A stretch of 64,000 bases of DNA from CAYFTL01 sp964346145 (GCA_964346145.1 CAYFTL010000002.1:1-64000); one strand, 5' to 3'; shown: positions 33,211 to 42,667, numbered from the stretch's first letter. Translations and numbers: made by a program. The notes: a model not told the origin generated them from the letters alone.

Positions 33211-35091
33211 TTGGCAGAGACTTTTGACATTGTGGTGATCGGTGCGGGGCACGCGGGAATAGAGGCGGCCCTGGCTGCCGCGCGCTTGGGACAGCGCACG
33301 TTGCTGTTGACCTTAAACCTGGATTCGGTGGCGCTGATGCCCTGCAACCCGTCGATCGGAGGCACGGCAAAGGGCCATTTGGTGCGGGAAGTGGACGCGC
33401 TGGGCGGCGAGATGGGGCTGGCGATCGACGAAACCTTTGTGCAATCCCGTATGCTCAACACCGGCAAGGGGCCGGCGGTGCACAGCTTGCGCGCCCAGGC
33501 CGACAAGCGGCGCTACCAGTTGCGCATGCGCAGGGCTGTGGAAAGCCAGCCCAATTTGTGGCTGCGCCAGGCGGAGGTCGCCCGTATATTGACTGCAAAC
33601 GGCGCAATTACCGGAGTGATTACGGTTACCGGCGCCCAAATTGATTGCCGGGCTGTGGTGGTGGCTTCTGGGGTATATTTAAAAAGCCGGATCATCATCG
33701 GCGAGCACAGCTGGCAGGGTGGCCCCCAAGGGTTGCTGGGAGCCGGACCGTTGGCCGATTCGTTGGCTGATTTAGGTTTTGCGCTACGCCGGTTTAAGAC
33801 GGGCACCCCAGCCCGGGTGGATGGGCGCACGCTGGACTTCTCCAAGATGCAGCCCCAAGGGGGCGATGAGCCTGTGGTGCCTTTTTCCTTTATGACCGAG
33901 AGTGATCTTAAAAACCAGGCGATGTGTTATCTGACTTACACCACGCCCCGCACCCACGAAATTATTATGGAGAATATGCACCGGGCGCCTATGTATACCG
34001 GGGCTATTCACGGCACCGGCGCCCGCTATTGCCCTTCAATCGAAGACAAGGTGGTGCGCTTTGCCGACAAGGAGCGCCACCCGATTTTCCTGGAGCCCGA
34101 AGGGCTGGACACGGTGGAGTGGTACGCCCAAGGGTTGTCTACCAGTTTACCCGAAGAGGTGCAGCGGCAGATATACCGCAGCGTACCGGGCATGGAGCAT
34201 GTCGAAATTTTGCGGTTGGCCTATGCCATCGAATACGATTGTATCGATCCGACGACCTTAAACGCACAGTTGGGCGCCAAAGAAGTTGCGGGGCTATATT
34301 TTGCCGGACAGATCAACGGCACTTCGGGCTACGAAGAGGCGGCAGCTCAGGGGTTATTGGCTGGGGTAAATGCCGCGCAGCATATTATGGAAAAACAGCC
34401 GCTGGTGCTCAGTCGTGCCGATGGCTACATTGGCGTGCTGGTGGATGATTTGATCACCAAGGGCACCGATGAACCCTATCGCATGATGACCTCCCGGGCC
34501 GAATACCGCTTGCTGCTGCGCCAGGATAACGCCGATTTACGTTTAACGCCCAAAGGATATGAGGTCGGGCTGGTGAGCGAACAGCGCTACCAGCGCATGG
34601 TGGACAAGCAAAACGCTACAAAACGGATGCTGAACAAACTGTCTTCCGCCCGGGTGGGGGCAGGAGAGGAGCTTAATCGCGTGCTTGAAACCAGGGGAGA
34701 GCCGCCCCTAGTCAGCGGATCGATTGCGCTGATGGATTTGTTGCGCCGGCCCAAGGTTATATACCAGGATTTGCAGGCGGTGGAGCCTTCGTTGGAGGAT
34801 GTGGACCGCGGTGTTGCGGAGCAGTTGGAGATTACCGCCAAGTACGAAGGATATTTGCAGCGCCAGCAACAACAGACCGAGAAATTCCACCGGGCGGAAA
34901 AGGTGGCCTTGCCCCAGGATGTGGATTATAGCCAAGTGGGAGGGCTGCGCATCGAAGCGCAGCAAAAGCTCAACGCCCAGAAGCCGGCTTCCTTGGGACA
35001 GGCGGCCAGAATCCCCGGGGTTTCCCCCGGAGACATTTCGGTGCTCATGGTATGGCTGGAAAAAAGGCGGAGGGAGAAGCGCAATGATTGA
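33211..35091 (+). CDS. mnmG: tRNA uridine-5-carboxymethylaminomethyl synthesis enzyme MnmG
   Basis: 626 residues, full length. MnmG is the FAD- and NADH-binding partner of MnmE that installs aminomethyl or carboxymethylaminomethyl groups at wobble U34 of tRNA. It has DIVVIGAGHAGIEAALAAARLG (FAD-binding, residues 5-26), NPSIGGTAKGHLVREVDALGG, RRFKTGTPARVDGRTLDFS, APMYTGAIHGTGARYCPSIEDKV and INGTSGYEEAAAQGL. The start is TTG 33211 with GGAGGG upstream. Its last 8 bases overlap rsmG, and mnmM follows, giving an RNA-modification operon. mnmE is not in the window. Confidence 0.95.
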   Translation: MAETFDIVVIGAGHAGIEAALAAARLGQRTLLLTLNLDSVALMPCNPSIGGTAKGHLVREVDALGGEMGLAIDETFVQSRMLNTGKGPAVHSLRAQADKRRYQLRMRRAVESQPNLWLRQAEVARILTANGAITGVITVTGAQIDCRAVVVASGVYLKSRIIIGEHSWQGGPQGLLGAGPLADSLADLGFALRRFKTGTPARVDGRTLDFSKMQPQGGDEPVVPFSFMTESDLKNQAMCYLTYTTPRTHEIIMENMHRAPMYTGAIHGTGARYCPSIEDKVVRFADKERHPIFLEPEGLDTVEWYAQGLSTSLPEEVQRQIYRSVPGMEHVEILRLAYAIEYDCIDPTTLNAQLGAKEVAGLYFAGQINGTSGYEEAAAQGLLAGVNAAQHIMEKQPLVLSRADGYIGVLVDDLITKGTDEPYRMMTSRAEYRLLLRQDNADLRLTPKGYEVGLVSEQRYQRMVDKQNATKRMLNKLSSARVGAGEELNRVLETRGEPPLVSGSIALMDLLRRPKVIYQDLQAVEPSLEDVDRGVAEQLEITAKYEGYLQRQQQQTEKFHRAEKVALPQDVDYSQVGGLRIEAQQKLNAQKPASLGQAARIPGVSPGDISVLMVWLEKRRREKRND

Positions 35092-35803
35092 AGATTTGTT
35101 GAGCGCCGGAGCCGAGCGGATGGAACTGAACATCGCTCCGGATGCGGTTGCCAAGATGGCAAGCTTTCACCGGATGCTGATGGAGGCCAACCAGAAGATG
35201 AATTTGACCCGCATCGTGGACGATGCGGAAGCGGTCGATGGGCACTATCTAGATTCGTTGGGGCTACTTCGCTTTGACGAGCTGCTTGAGGGGGCTACTA
35301 GCCTGTGCGATGTGGGTAGCGGTGCCGGCTTTCCCGGAATTCCGCTGGCGATTGCTCTGGGTGATCGGATTCGGGTGACGCTGGTGGATTCGCTAAACAA
35401 GCGGGTAGAGTTTTTAAACCAGGCGATAGAGGAGCTTGAACTGAACGCGGTGGCGGTTCACGGGCGCGCAGAGGAGTTGGCGCGCAAGAGTGAATTTCGC
35501 GATGGATTTGACCTGGTCACGGCCCGGGCGGTGGCAGCCTTGCCGGTGTTGATCGAGCTGTGCATGCCCTTTGCCAACAAGGGCGGATGGTTGATTTGTT
35601 ACAAGGGTCCGGCGACCGATCAGGAATTGGGCGAGTCTAAAGGAGCGCTCAAAGCGTTTTCCGGCGAGTTGGTGGCGCAGCACTCGGTGTCTATTCCAGG
35701 TCGGGATTGGGACCACAGGCTGCTCGTCTTTCGCAAAAATGCGCCGACGCCCAAGGCCTATCCGCGCAAGCCTGGAGACGCTTCGCGCAAGCCGCTGAAA
35801 TAA
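35084..35803 (+). CDS. rsmG: 16S rRNA (guanine-527-N7)-methyltransferase RsmG
   Basis: 239 residues from ATG 35084, which overlaps the mnmG stop and follows GGCGGAGGGAG. RsmG methylates G527 of 16S rRNA with SAM. MNLTRIVDDAEAVDGHYLDSL is the family N-terminal block, LCDVGSGAGFPGIPLAIA (about 81-98) the SAM site, and DLVTARAVAALPVLIELCMPF the catalytic-region block. The C-terminal 18 residues are basic. Loss of RsmG gives low-level streptomycin resistance in other bacteria. Confidence 0.95.
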   Translation: MIEDLLSAGAERMELNIAPDAVAKMASFHRMLMEANQKMNLTRIVDDAEAVDGHYLDSLGLLRFDELLEGATSLCDVGSGAGFPGIPLAIALGDRIRVTLVDSLNKRVEFLNQAIEELELNAVAVHGRAEELARKSEFRDGFDLVTARAVAALPVLIELCMPFANKGGWLICYKGPATDQELGESKGALKAFSGELVAQHSVSIPGRDWDHRLLVFRKNAPTPKAYPRKPGDASRKPLK

Positions 35804-35894
35804 ACATAGTAACGCTTTGACGCGAAACTTGCTCAATAAGGCTACGCATATAAAACGGGCATCTTTTAAGCTTCTTAATAAGGAGGAGACCTTT

Positions 35895-36464
35895 TTGGAT
35901 TTTGATTTGAGGAACGCCAGGGTCTGGTCGCGGCAGCTGATTTGTGAGGCGTTGCCCGCGGGAGGCACCGTGGTGGATGCCACGATGGGCAACGGCAAAG
36001 ATACCTTGTGGTTGGCGGAGCTGGTGGGTTCTCAGGGGAAGGTAATCGCCTTTGACGTGCAGCAGGAGGCGCTAGAACGCACCCGGGCGCGGTTGGAGGA
36101 TGGCCAAATGCTCGACAGGGTTCGCCTCGTTTGCGATGGACATCAAAACGTGGACAAATATGTGGAAACAGCAATCGATGTTGCGGTGTTCAATTTGGGT
36201 TGGCTGCCGGGAGGCGATAAGCAAATTACAACCTTCGTTTCTACCACTTTGCAGGCGGCAGATGGTTGTCTTGCGTTGCTCAAGCCCTCGGGACTGCTCA
36301 GCATATGCGCCTATCCCGGGCATGAGGAGGGCGAGCGCGAAGCCGCTGCGCTGGTAGATTGGGCTAAAAATCTGGATCCCCGCCGGTACGATTGTATGTT
36401 GCAGACATATTTGAACAAACCGGCCAAGCCGCCCTTGCTGTTGGCGGTAAAAAAAGTCTGGTAG
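35895..36464 (+). CDS. mnmM: tRNA mnm5(s2)U34 methyltransferase (YtqB/MnmM family)
   Basis: 189 residues from TTG 35895, chosen because AAGGAGG lies 8-9 bases upstream; the B. subtilis homologue has about 194. A class I SAM fold: TVVDATMGNGKDTLWLAELVG (SAM loop), VIAFDVQQEALERTRARL, and VAVFNLGWLPGGDKQITT, the motif NLGYLPGGDK typical of YtqB. The family methylates nm5U34, downstream of MnmEG in the same pathway. Its position after mnmG and rsmG supports this. It is separated from rsmG by 91 bases, so it may have its own promoter. Confidence 0.88.
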   Translation: MDFDLRNARVWSRQLICEALPAGGTVVDATMGNGKDTLWLAELVGSQGKVIAFDVQQEALERTRARLEDGQMLDRVRLVCDGHQNVDKYVETAIDVAVFNLGWLPGGDKQITTFVSTTLQAADGCLALLKPSGLLSICAYPGHEEGEREAAALVDWAKNLDPRRYDCMLQTYLNKPAKPPLLLAVKKVW

Positions 36465-36529
36465 CATTGCGGCCATAGGCTGTGGTGTTTGGCGTTACTT
36501 AACAAGACCGACAGGGGAGGATTTAAAAG

Positions 36530-37090
36530 ATGAAACGGGTTAAAGACAAACAGGTGCTGGTGGCGGCAGATTTTGCCGGGTTTCCCTTGAAGCAAGCGGT
36601 GACCGAATACTTGACCAAGAATGGTTGGGAAGTAACCGATATCGGCGTGAAATCGGCCGATGAAGAAAACCCTGAAATGTTTCACCGACTAGGCCTGAAG
36701 GCGGGAGCCAAGATCAGTGAAGGGGAGTTTGAGCGCGCGTTGCTGTTTTGCGGTACGGGCATGGGCATTCATATTGCGGCAAGCAAGTGTCCCGGGGTCA
36801 ATGCAGGCGTAGTGGAGAGCGTGCCGGCGGCGCTGCGGGCGATCACCGGCAACAATGTGAACGTGTTGGCTATGGGCGCGTTCTACGTGGCACCCCAAAT
36901 GGGCATCGAAATCGCAGAAGCGTTTTTGAACCACAATTTGGGCGACGGCTATGAGTGGTGGACCAATTTTTATGAGTTCCACAAGCTGGCCTGCGACGAG
37001 CTGGATGCCTTTGACTACGAAGAGTTTAAGCGAAACGGTTTTGAGGTAAAGCGCTTGGGCGATGTGGATTTGACTTTAGAAAACAGATAA
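36530..37090 (+). CDS. RpiB/LacA/LacB-family sugar-phosphate isomerase
   Basis: 186 residues. RpiB-fold enzymes isomerise aldose and ketose phosphates such as ribose-5-phosphate. The N-terminal VLVAADFAGFPLKQAVTEYL is the phosphate-contact region, and LLFCGTGMGIHIAASKCPGV holds the active-site Cys in CGTGMG. VLAMGAFYVAPQMGIEIAEAFL is the conserved helix. It has a longer C-terminus (about 40 residues) than canonical RpiB (about 150), which places it in the sugar-catabolism subgroup rather than the pentose-phosphate enzyme. It starts at ATG 36530 behind GGGGAGG, and a terminator follows. Confidence 0.85.
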   Translation: MKRVKDKQVLVAADFAGFPLKQAVTEYLTKNGWEVTDIGVKSADEENPEMFHRLGLKAGAKISEGEFERALLFCGTGMGIHIAASKCPGVNAGVVESVPAALRAITGNNVNVLAMGAFYVAPQMGIEIAEAFLNHNLGDGYEWWTNFYEFHKLACDELDAFDYEEFKRNGFEVKRLGDVDLTLENR

Positions 37091-37092
37091 GG

Positions 37093-37135
37093 AAAAAAAG
37101 AGGGCGGCTTGCATCAAATGCAAGCCGCCCTCTTC
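37093..37135. terminator. Bidirectional terminator between rpiB-like gene and ABC transporter
   Basis: A perfect 17-bp stem (AAGAGGGCGGCTTGCAT / ATGCAAGCCGCCCTCTT) with a 3-base loop. The minus strand has the better T-tract (TTTTTTT), so it mainly ends the transporter operon. Confidence 0.9.
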
Positions 37136-37159
37136 CTGGGTTTTGTAATTAAAACATTG

Positions 37160-38140
37160 TCACCGATCTTCCCGGAAATAGTTGATGCCCGTGCCCTTGG
37201 GCTGAGATTTTTCGGGCTTCATTCGGATGGAAGAGACCACCAGCACGATGGCGGTTACCAAGAAGGGCAACATGGCAAACAGCGCGGTCGGAATATTGAC
37301 GATGCTGGTGGGGATGTATAGGCGCAACACGCTCAGCGCACCGAACACAAGCGATCCCAGAATGGCTTTGTAGGGGCTCCAGCTGGCAAAGATGACCAAC
37401 GCTACGGCGATCCATCCCTGGCCGTTTACACTGTTGTAGGTCCAGGTGCCCCCGCAGGTGATCAGGATAATGTAGGCACCGCCCAGGCCGCACAATCCGC
37501 CGCCCAGCAAAATGTGCACGTATTTATACAACGAAACACCGATGCCTGCGGCGTCGGCCGCCGCCGGATTTTCGCCCACCGCCCGCAGGTTCAGCCCCTT
37601 GCGGGTATGATGCAGATAAATACCGGCAATGATGGCCAATACAACGCCCAAATACACAAAAATATTGTGTTGGAAGAACATTTTGCCCACGTAGGGGATA
37701 TCCGACAGGAAAGGGATGCTAATGGGCTTGAGGGTGGCCTTCATGGCATCGCTGACCACCGCGCTTTGTGTGGGGGAATTCATGACCAGGTTTTCGCCCA
37801 CAAAGTTGGCAAGGCCGGTGCCAAAGATGGTCAGGGTAAGTCCGGTAACGTTCTGGTTGGCTTTTAGGGTGACCGTAAGGAAGGAGTAAATCAGCGCGCC
37901 CAAGGCTCCTGCGCCGAAGGCGGCCAGCAGGGCCAAGGCTAAATTATCGGTAAGATAGGCGCCCAAAAAGCCCATCAGCGCACCCATGTACATCATGCCC
38001 TCGACACCCAAGTTGAGGTTGCCCGATTTTTGGGTCAATATTTCGCCCAGCGTGCCAAACAAAAGCGGCGTGCCTGCCAGGATTGCGGCGTAGATAAAGT
38101 TGGCGATATAGCCCATGGTGTTGCTATCCATTGTAGGCAC
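37160..38140 (-). CDS. BMP-family (nucleoside-type) ABC transporter permease 2
   Basis: 326 residues with about eight to ten membrane helices, BPD_transp_2 family, like NupQ/YufQ. FGTLGEILTQKSGNLNLGVEGMMYMGAL and GENPAAADAAGIGVSLYKYVHILLGGGLCGLGGAY are characteristic. It starts 17 bases inside the end of the first permease gene, so the two are translationally coupled. It would import nucleosides or related compounds. Last gene of the operon, followed by the terminator at 37093. Confidence 0.9.
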   Translation of the reverse strand: MPTMDSNTMGYIANFIYAAILAGTPLLFGTLGEILTQKSGNLNLGVEGMMYMGALMGFLGAYLTDNLALALLAAFGAGALGALIYSFLTVTLKANQNVTGLTLTIFGTGLANFVGENLVMNSPTQSAVVSDAMKATLKPISIPFLSDIPYVGKMFFQHNIFVYLGVVLAIIAGIYLHHTRKGLNLRAVGENPAAADAAGIGVSLYKYVHILLGGGLCGLGGAYIILITCGGTWTYNSVNGQGWIAVALVIFASWSPYKAILGSLVFGALSVLRLYIPTSIVNIPTALFAMLPFLVTAIVLVVSSIRMKPEKSQPKGTGINYFREDR

Positions 38141-39218
38141 CCCCCTTGCGGAATATCACTTTATAGCTAATGAAAAATTCGCAGCCCAGCACGAAGAATA
38201 AGATGATGCCCTGGAATACGTCGGCTGCCGATGGAGAAATGTTTAAAAGCGATTGCATGCTGCCGCTGCCTTTTTCCAAAACGGCAAACAGTGAACTGAC
38301 CAGAAGCACCGCGAAAGGGTTGAGCTGGGACAGCCATGCGATGGTGATCGCGGTGAAGCCCACGCCGCCGGCCACGGTGTCGGTCAAGGTTTTGTCGGCA
38401 CCCGACGCTTGTAGCGCGCCGGCCAGCCCGCAGATAGCGGCGCTTAAGAACATGGTGCGCACCACAATCTTGCCCACCTTCATGCCGGCGTAGCGGGCGG
38501 TATTTTGGTTTTCGCCGACCACGGTAAGCTCGTAGCCCTGTTTGGTGAAGCGAAGATATACGAACACCAAAACCACCAGCGCCAGCGCAAAGATCCACCC
38601 TGCGTGTACCCCCAGCACCGATGGCATGCGCGCCGATTTTTCAAACATGGCGATCTTGGGAAAGCCCATCGCGTTGGGATCGCGCCAAGGTCCTTCGCGC
38701 AAGAATTGGATCAGATACAACGCCACATAGTTGAGCATCAAAGTGAGCAGGGTTTCGTTGGTGCCGAAGCGGGCCTTGAATATGGCGGGGATCATGCCCC
38801 ACAGGCCGCCGGCGATAACGCCTGCTACAATCATCAAAGTCAGCAACAAGGGCTGAGGCAGGTGGCTATAGAACAGTGCAAAGAAGCTGGCGGCGATGGC
38901 GCCCACACTGATTTGACCTTCTGCGCCGATGTTCCAGAACCGCATTTTAAATGCCAAGGTGACGCCTAGGCCGGTGATGCACAGCGGGATGGCCAACTTA
39001 ATGGTCTCGCGAAGGGCGATGGTGGAGCCGACGGCGCCGTTAATCATCACCGAATACATGGTGAAGGGATTGGTGCCCAGCGCCCACATGAACAGGCCGC
39101 CGGTTACCAGCGCCAACAACACGGCGGCGATGCGCAGTGTAAAGGCGAAGCGCTTGGAAACGTCGGTGCGTTTTACGATTTGTACAAGGGGTTGTCTTTT
39201 GGTTTTAGTGAGCTGCAT
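38124..39218 (-). CDS. BMP-family (nucleoside-type) ABC transporter permease 1
   Basis: 364 residues, BPD_transp_2 family, like NupP/YufP. A basic N-terminus precedes the first helix (residues 24-47). LAIPLCITGLGVTLAFKMRFWNIGAEGQISVGAIAASFF is the diagnostic block, and GENQNTARYAGMKVGKIVVRTMFLSAAICGLAGALQ the second. The gene overlaps the ATPase gene by 14 bases and permease 2 by 17, so all three are one operon. Confidence 0.92.
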   Translation of the reverse strand: MQLTKTKRQPLVQIVKRTDVSKRFAFTLRIAAVLLALVTGGLFMWALGTNPFTMYSVMINGAVGSTIALRETIKLAIPLCITGLGVTLAFKMRFWNIGAEGQISVGAIAASFFALFYSHLPQPLLLTLMIVAGVIAGGLWGMIPAIFKARFGTNETLLTLMLNYVALYLIQFLREGPWRDPNAMGFPKIAMFEKSARMPSVLGVHAGWIFALALVVLVFVYLRFTKQGYELTVVGENQNTARYAGMKVGKIVVRTMFLSAAICGLAGALQASGADKTLTDTVAGGVGFTAITIAWLSQLNPFAVLLVSSLFAVLEKGSGSMQSLLNISPSAADVFQGIILFFVLGCEFFISYKVIFRKGGAYNG

Positions 39219-40749
39219 TGGCCATCGCCTCCTCTTTGGTCGATCCGGTCATCATCAGCCCGATCATTTCTTTGCTGGCTTCTTTGGCGTTGACGATGCC
39301 GGTCACTTTGCCGCCGCAAAGCACCATAATCCGGTCGCACAACTCAATAAGCACGTCCAGATCCTCGCCGATGTACAAGATGCCTACGCCTTTCATTTTC
39401 TGCTCGTTTAGCAGCCGGTAGATGGTCATGGAGGAGTTGATGTCCAAGCCCCGCACCGGATATGCGGTGATCAGAATTCTGGGGTTCGACGAGATTTCAC
39501 GCCCCAGCAGCACTTTTTGCACGTTTCCGCCCGACAAACGGCTGATGGGCGTGTAAATGCCCGGTGTTACGATGCCCAACCGATCGATCAGCTCTTTGGC
39601 CAGCTTGCGCGGCGGTTTGCGGTCGATGAAGATGCCGGGCTGATTAATATATTCTTTGAGTAGCAAATTGTCTACCATGTTCATTGAACCGACAAGGCCC
39701 ATGCCCAACCGGTCTTCAGGGATAAAGCTCATGGAGATGCCTTTGGCGATAATTTCCCGGGGGGTTAAGCCCACCAGGTTTATGTTGTTGTACAAAATGG
39801 CCCCGCCCGATACGTTCTGCAATCCGGCGATGGCTTCGCATAGCTCCTTTTGGCCGCTGCCTGCGACTCCGGCTACACCCAGAATTTCCCCTCCGCGCAG
39901 CTGAAAGCTAACCTTGTCCAGAACTTTGACCTTTTCGTCGCTGAGCACGCTCAAGCTGTGCACGTCCAGCATCATTTCGTTGGCTTTGGACACGGGGCGG
40001 TGAATTGACAGATCCACCGATTGGCCAACCATAAGTTCGGTCAAGCTACGGGCGGTTGCATCGGCAGTATTTACCGTGTCGATGGATTTGCCCTTGCGCA
40101 AAATGGTGACCCTGTCGCTGATGGACAGCACTTCGTTTAGCTTGTGAGTGATGATGATGATGGCACAGCCATCCGCACGCATCTTGCGCAAGATTTCAAA
40201 CAAATGGTCGGTTTCCTGCGGAGTGAGCACTGCGGTGGGCTCGTCTAAAATCAGCGTGCGTGCACCGCGGTACAGCACCTTTAGGATTTCTACCGTTTGT
40301 TTTTCGCCCACGGAAAGGGAATAAATTTTGCGCTCCGGATCAACCTTTAAGCCGAAGCGGCGGCTGATTTCCAGGATCTCCTGGCTCAGCTGGGCGCGTT
40401 TTTTGTGCTGGGAAGGCGTGCCCATCACAATGTTTTCCCGGACCGAAAGCACATCCACCAGCTTAAAGTGTTGATGAATCATGCCGATGCCCAAGGCGAT
40501 GGCGTCGTGGGGCGAACGGATGTCCACCGGTCGGCTATCCACCAGAATCTGACCGCTGTCCGGGCGGTACAGGCCGGACAACATGTTCATTAGCGTAGTC
40601 TTTCCGGATCCGTTTTCGCCCAACAGCGCCAGTATTTCGCCGTTTTTTACGGTTAGATCGATATTGTCATTGGCAACGACATCGCCAAAGGTCTTGGTAA
40701 GTCCCCTTAGCTCTATGGCAAAATCGTTGGACTGCGGCGTTGGCTGCAA
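39205..40749 (-). CDS. BMP-family (nucleoside-type) ABC transporter ATPase (double ABC)
   Basis: About 514 residues. The start is probably TTG 40749, which follows GGAGGA by 7 bases; the open frame begins at TTG 40773. Two ABC modules are fused. The first has LLGENGSGKTTLMN (residues 43-56), LSVGEKQTVEIL and TLILDEPTAVLTP. The second has a degenerate Walker A (VAGVAGSGQKELCEAI) but a good signature LSGGNVQKVLLGREI. This matches NupO/YufO and rhamnose/ribose-type double ATPases. Two permeases follow. No BMP lipoprotein gene is next to it on either side. Confidence 0.92.
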   Translation of the reverse strand: MQPTPQSNDFAIELRGLTKTFGDVVANDNIDLTVKNGEILALLGENGSGKTTLMNMLSGLYRPDSGQILVDSRPVDIRSPHDAIALGIGMIHQHFKLVDVLSVRENIVMGTPSQHKKRAQLSQEILEISRRFGLKVDPERKIYSLSVGEKQTVEILKVLYRGARTLILDEPTAVLTPQETDHLFEILRKMRADGCAIIIITHKLNEVLSISDRVTILRKGKSIDTVNTADATARSLTELMVGQSVDLSIHRPVSKANEMMLDVHSLSVLSDEKVKVLDKVSFQLRGGEILGVAGVAGSGQKELCEAIAGLQNVSGGAILYNNINLVGLTPREIIAKGISMSFIPEDRLGMGLVGSMNMVDNLLLKEYINQPGIFIDRKPPRKLAKELIDRLGIVTPGIYTPISRLSGGNVQKVLLGREISSNPRILITAYPVRGLDINSSMTIYRLLNEQKMKGVGILYIGEDLDVLIELCDRIMVLCGGKVTGIVNAKEASKEMIGLMMTGSTKEEAMANAAH

Positions 40750-40918
40750 TTCATGTTCCTCCATTTCAATCAATTAAAATCAATGTATATATTATAATGG
40801 GGGAAAGGGTGAATTGCTAGCAATTTACGAGAATTACACCTGCCGGCGCGCTTTTAAAGTGTAAATTACAAAATTTCGACAGCTGGAAAGCAAAAACGAT
40901 GTTTTTAAAGAAAATCAA

Positions 40919-40947
40919 TTGATTAAGGTTACTGCCGATGGTAGGAT
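40919..40947 (+). promoter_or_regulatory. Possible floT promoter with palindrome
   Basis: TTGATT, 17 bases, TAGGAT. The -35 overlaps the palindrome AATCAATTGATT. A related CAATCAATT element occurs just upstream of the divergent ABC operon (about 40768), so one regulator may bind both. Confidence 0.35.
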
Positions 40948-40987
40948 ATAGCCGTGGGAACAATTATGAAGGGGAAAGGAGAAAAAT

Positions 40988-42523
40988 ATGGAATTATTGC
41001 TAATGGCGTTGGAACATAAGACGCCGATCGTCATCGGACTTATGGTGCTTTTGCTGCTGATCATTTTGCTTAAAAACTACGTGAAAGTGCCGCCGAACGT
41101 GGCGCTCATCGTGTCGGGGCGCCGCCGCAAGTATAAGGTTAAGGACAGCGAAGGCAAAGAGGTGATCAAAACCTTTGGTTACCGCATTGTGCGCGGTGGG
41201 GCAACCTTTGTGATTCCCTTTTTTGAGCGGGTGGACTGGTTGAATCTGGGCATCATGCAGGTGGATATTCAAACCACCCAGGCTGTGCCCAACCAGGAGT
41301 ACATTCCCGTGATGGTGGACGGCGTAGCCAATATTAAAATAGGCTCGGACGAGGTGTCGGTAGCCACCGCAGCCGAACAATTCCTGGGCTGGAAGCCCGA
41401 GCGTATCGCTGAAATTGCCACCCAGGTGCTGGAAGGTAATATGCGCGAGATTATCGGCCGGATGACCATTTCCGACCTGGTGCAGAACCGCGACAAGTTC
41501 GCTGTCGAGACCCAAAAAGCGGCCGACTACGACATGCAGAACATGGGCCTTGAGATCGTAAATATCACGATTCAAAATTTCTCGGACAAGGACGGCGTTG
41601 TGGAAGCGCTGGCCACCAAGAATATTGAAGAGAAAAAGCGCGACGCCGCTATCGCCAGGGCAGAAACCGAGCGCGATACCCAAATTCGGGCCTCGGAAGC
41701 GCGCCAACAAGGCCACAAGGCGGAGATGGCTGCTCAAACGCTGATTTCTGAGCAAAGCAAGGATTTGGCCATTAAAAAGGCCGAGTTTAAGGTGCAGGAA
41801 GACCGCATCAAAGCCGATGCCGACATCGCTTACGATGTGCAAAAGGAAATCGTGCGCAAGACCTACGAAGAGGAACGCGCCGCTGCCGAGATGACCAAGC
41901 TGCAAAAGCAGACCGAGCTGGAACGCCAGCAGGTAGAACTGCAGCGCGAGAAGCTCAACGTGGAAATCCGCGAACAAGCTCAAGCCGAACGCGATGCGCG
42001 CATTTTTCGATCGGAAGCCGAAAAGGCCGAGAAACAGGCCCAAGCCGATGCCGAGTTTTACGAGGCGCAAAAGGAAGCCGAGGCGTTGTTGCTCAAGGGC
42101 AAGGCTGAGGCCGAGGCCATCTTGCTCAAAGCGCAGGCCATGGAGCACTATGGTCGGGCTGCTATGCTGGAAATGGTGATCGAGCGCATGCCTGAAATTG
42201 CCCGAGCGGTGTCTGAACCGCTGGCACAGACCGAGAAGATTATCCTGTTTGGCGAAGGCGCCGCGCCCGGTATGGGCCGCGACGTAACCGCCACCATGAT
42301 GCAAACTTTCGAGGCCATGAAATCTTCGGTGGGTATCGACATCCCGCAAATGCTGAAAGATGTGACCACCGGCGGACTGCTGGGCAAAGCCATGAGCGAG
42401 CAGAGCGCACCCCAGGGCGAGGTTATCGAGAGTGCCCCAGAAGCGCCGGCAAGTGCGACTGGGCAAGATGGAAAAAAAGAGGCTGAAGGGGTTCAAAAGC
42501 AATCCGAAGAAGCTAAAAACTAA
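40988..42523 (+). CDS. floT: Flotillin-family membrane scaffold protein
   Basis: 511 residues. One N-terminal hairpin-like membrane segment (about 14-30) is followed by an SPFH/band-7 domain (about 35-200, with VPPNVALIVSGRR at its start). A long Ala/Glu-rich coiled coil (about 215-395, many EAEA repeats including KGKAEAEAILLKAQAMEHYG) follows, and then a C-terminal tail. Flotillins organise functional membrane microdomains; FloT binds NfeD-like partners. No nfeD or floA gene adjoins. The start is ATG 40988 behind GGGAAAGGAG. Confidence 0.92.
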   Translation: MELLLMALEHKTPIVIGLMVLLLLIILLKNYVKVPPNVALIVSGRRRKYKVKDSEGKEVIKTFGYRIVRGGATFVIPFFERVDWLNLGIMQVDIQTTQAVPNQEYIPVMVDGVANIKIGSDEVSVATAAEQFLGWKPERIAEIATQVLEGNMREIIGRMTISDLVQNRDKFAVETQKAADYDMQNMGLEIVNITIQNFSDKDGVVEALATKNIEEKKRDAAIARAETERDTQIRASEARQQGHKAEMAAQTLISEQSKDLAIKKAEFKVQEDRIKADADIAYDVQKEIVRKTYEEERAAAEMTKLQKQTELERQQVELQREKLNVEIREQAQAERDARIFRSEAEKAEKQAQADAEFYEAQKEAEALLLKGKAEAEAILLKAQAMEHYGRAAMLEMVIERMPEIARAVSEPLAQTEKIILFGEGAAPGMGRDVTATMMQTFEAMKSSVGIDIPQMLKDVTTGGLLGKAMSEQSAPQGEVIESAPEAPASATGQDGKKEAEGVQKQSEEAKN

Positions 42524-42554
42524 CGACCAAAAACAAAAATTGAGTATAACAAAA

Positions 42555-42594
42555 GGGAGCGTTCCTCCGGTGCATGCACCGGAGGAACGCTCTC
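42555..42594. terminator. Palindromic terminator between floT and the Rsm22-like gene
   Basis: GAGCGTTCCTCCGGTGCA and its exact complement form a 36-base palindrome. Short T-rich sequence flanks it on both strands, so it can act in both directions. Confidence 0.7.
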
Positions 42595-42667
42595 TATTGA
42601 ATGAAAAAATATGAAAGCATCTGTTGTACGTATCAGCAATAACGATATGGTTGTCTATGCTGATTGC

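Noticed and set aside
41000..42502. 500-codon frame opposite floT
   Set aside because: Artefact of the repetitive Ala/Glu/Lys codons of the coiled coil.
42557..42592. Phage attachment or recombination site at a perfect palindrome
   Set aside because: No integrase and no repeat partner; its position after two converging genes fits a terminator.
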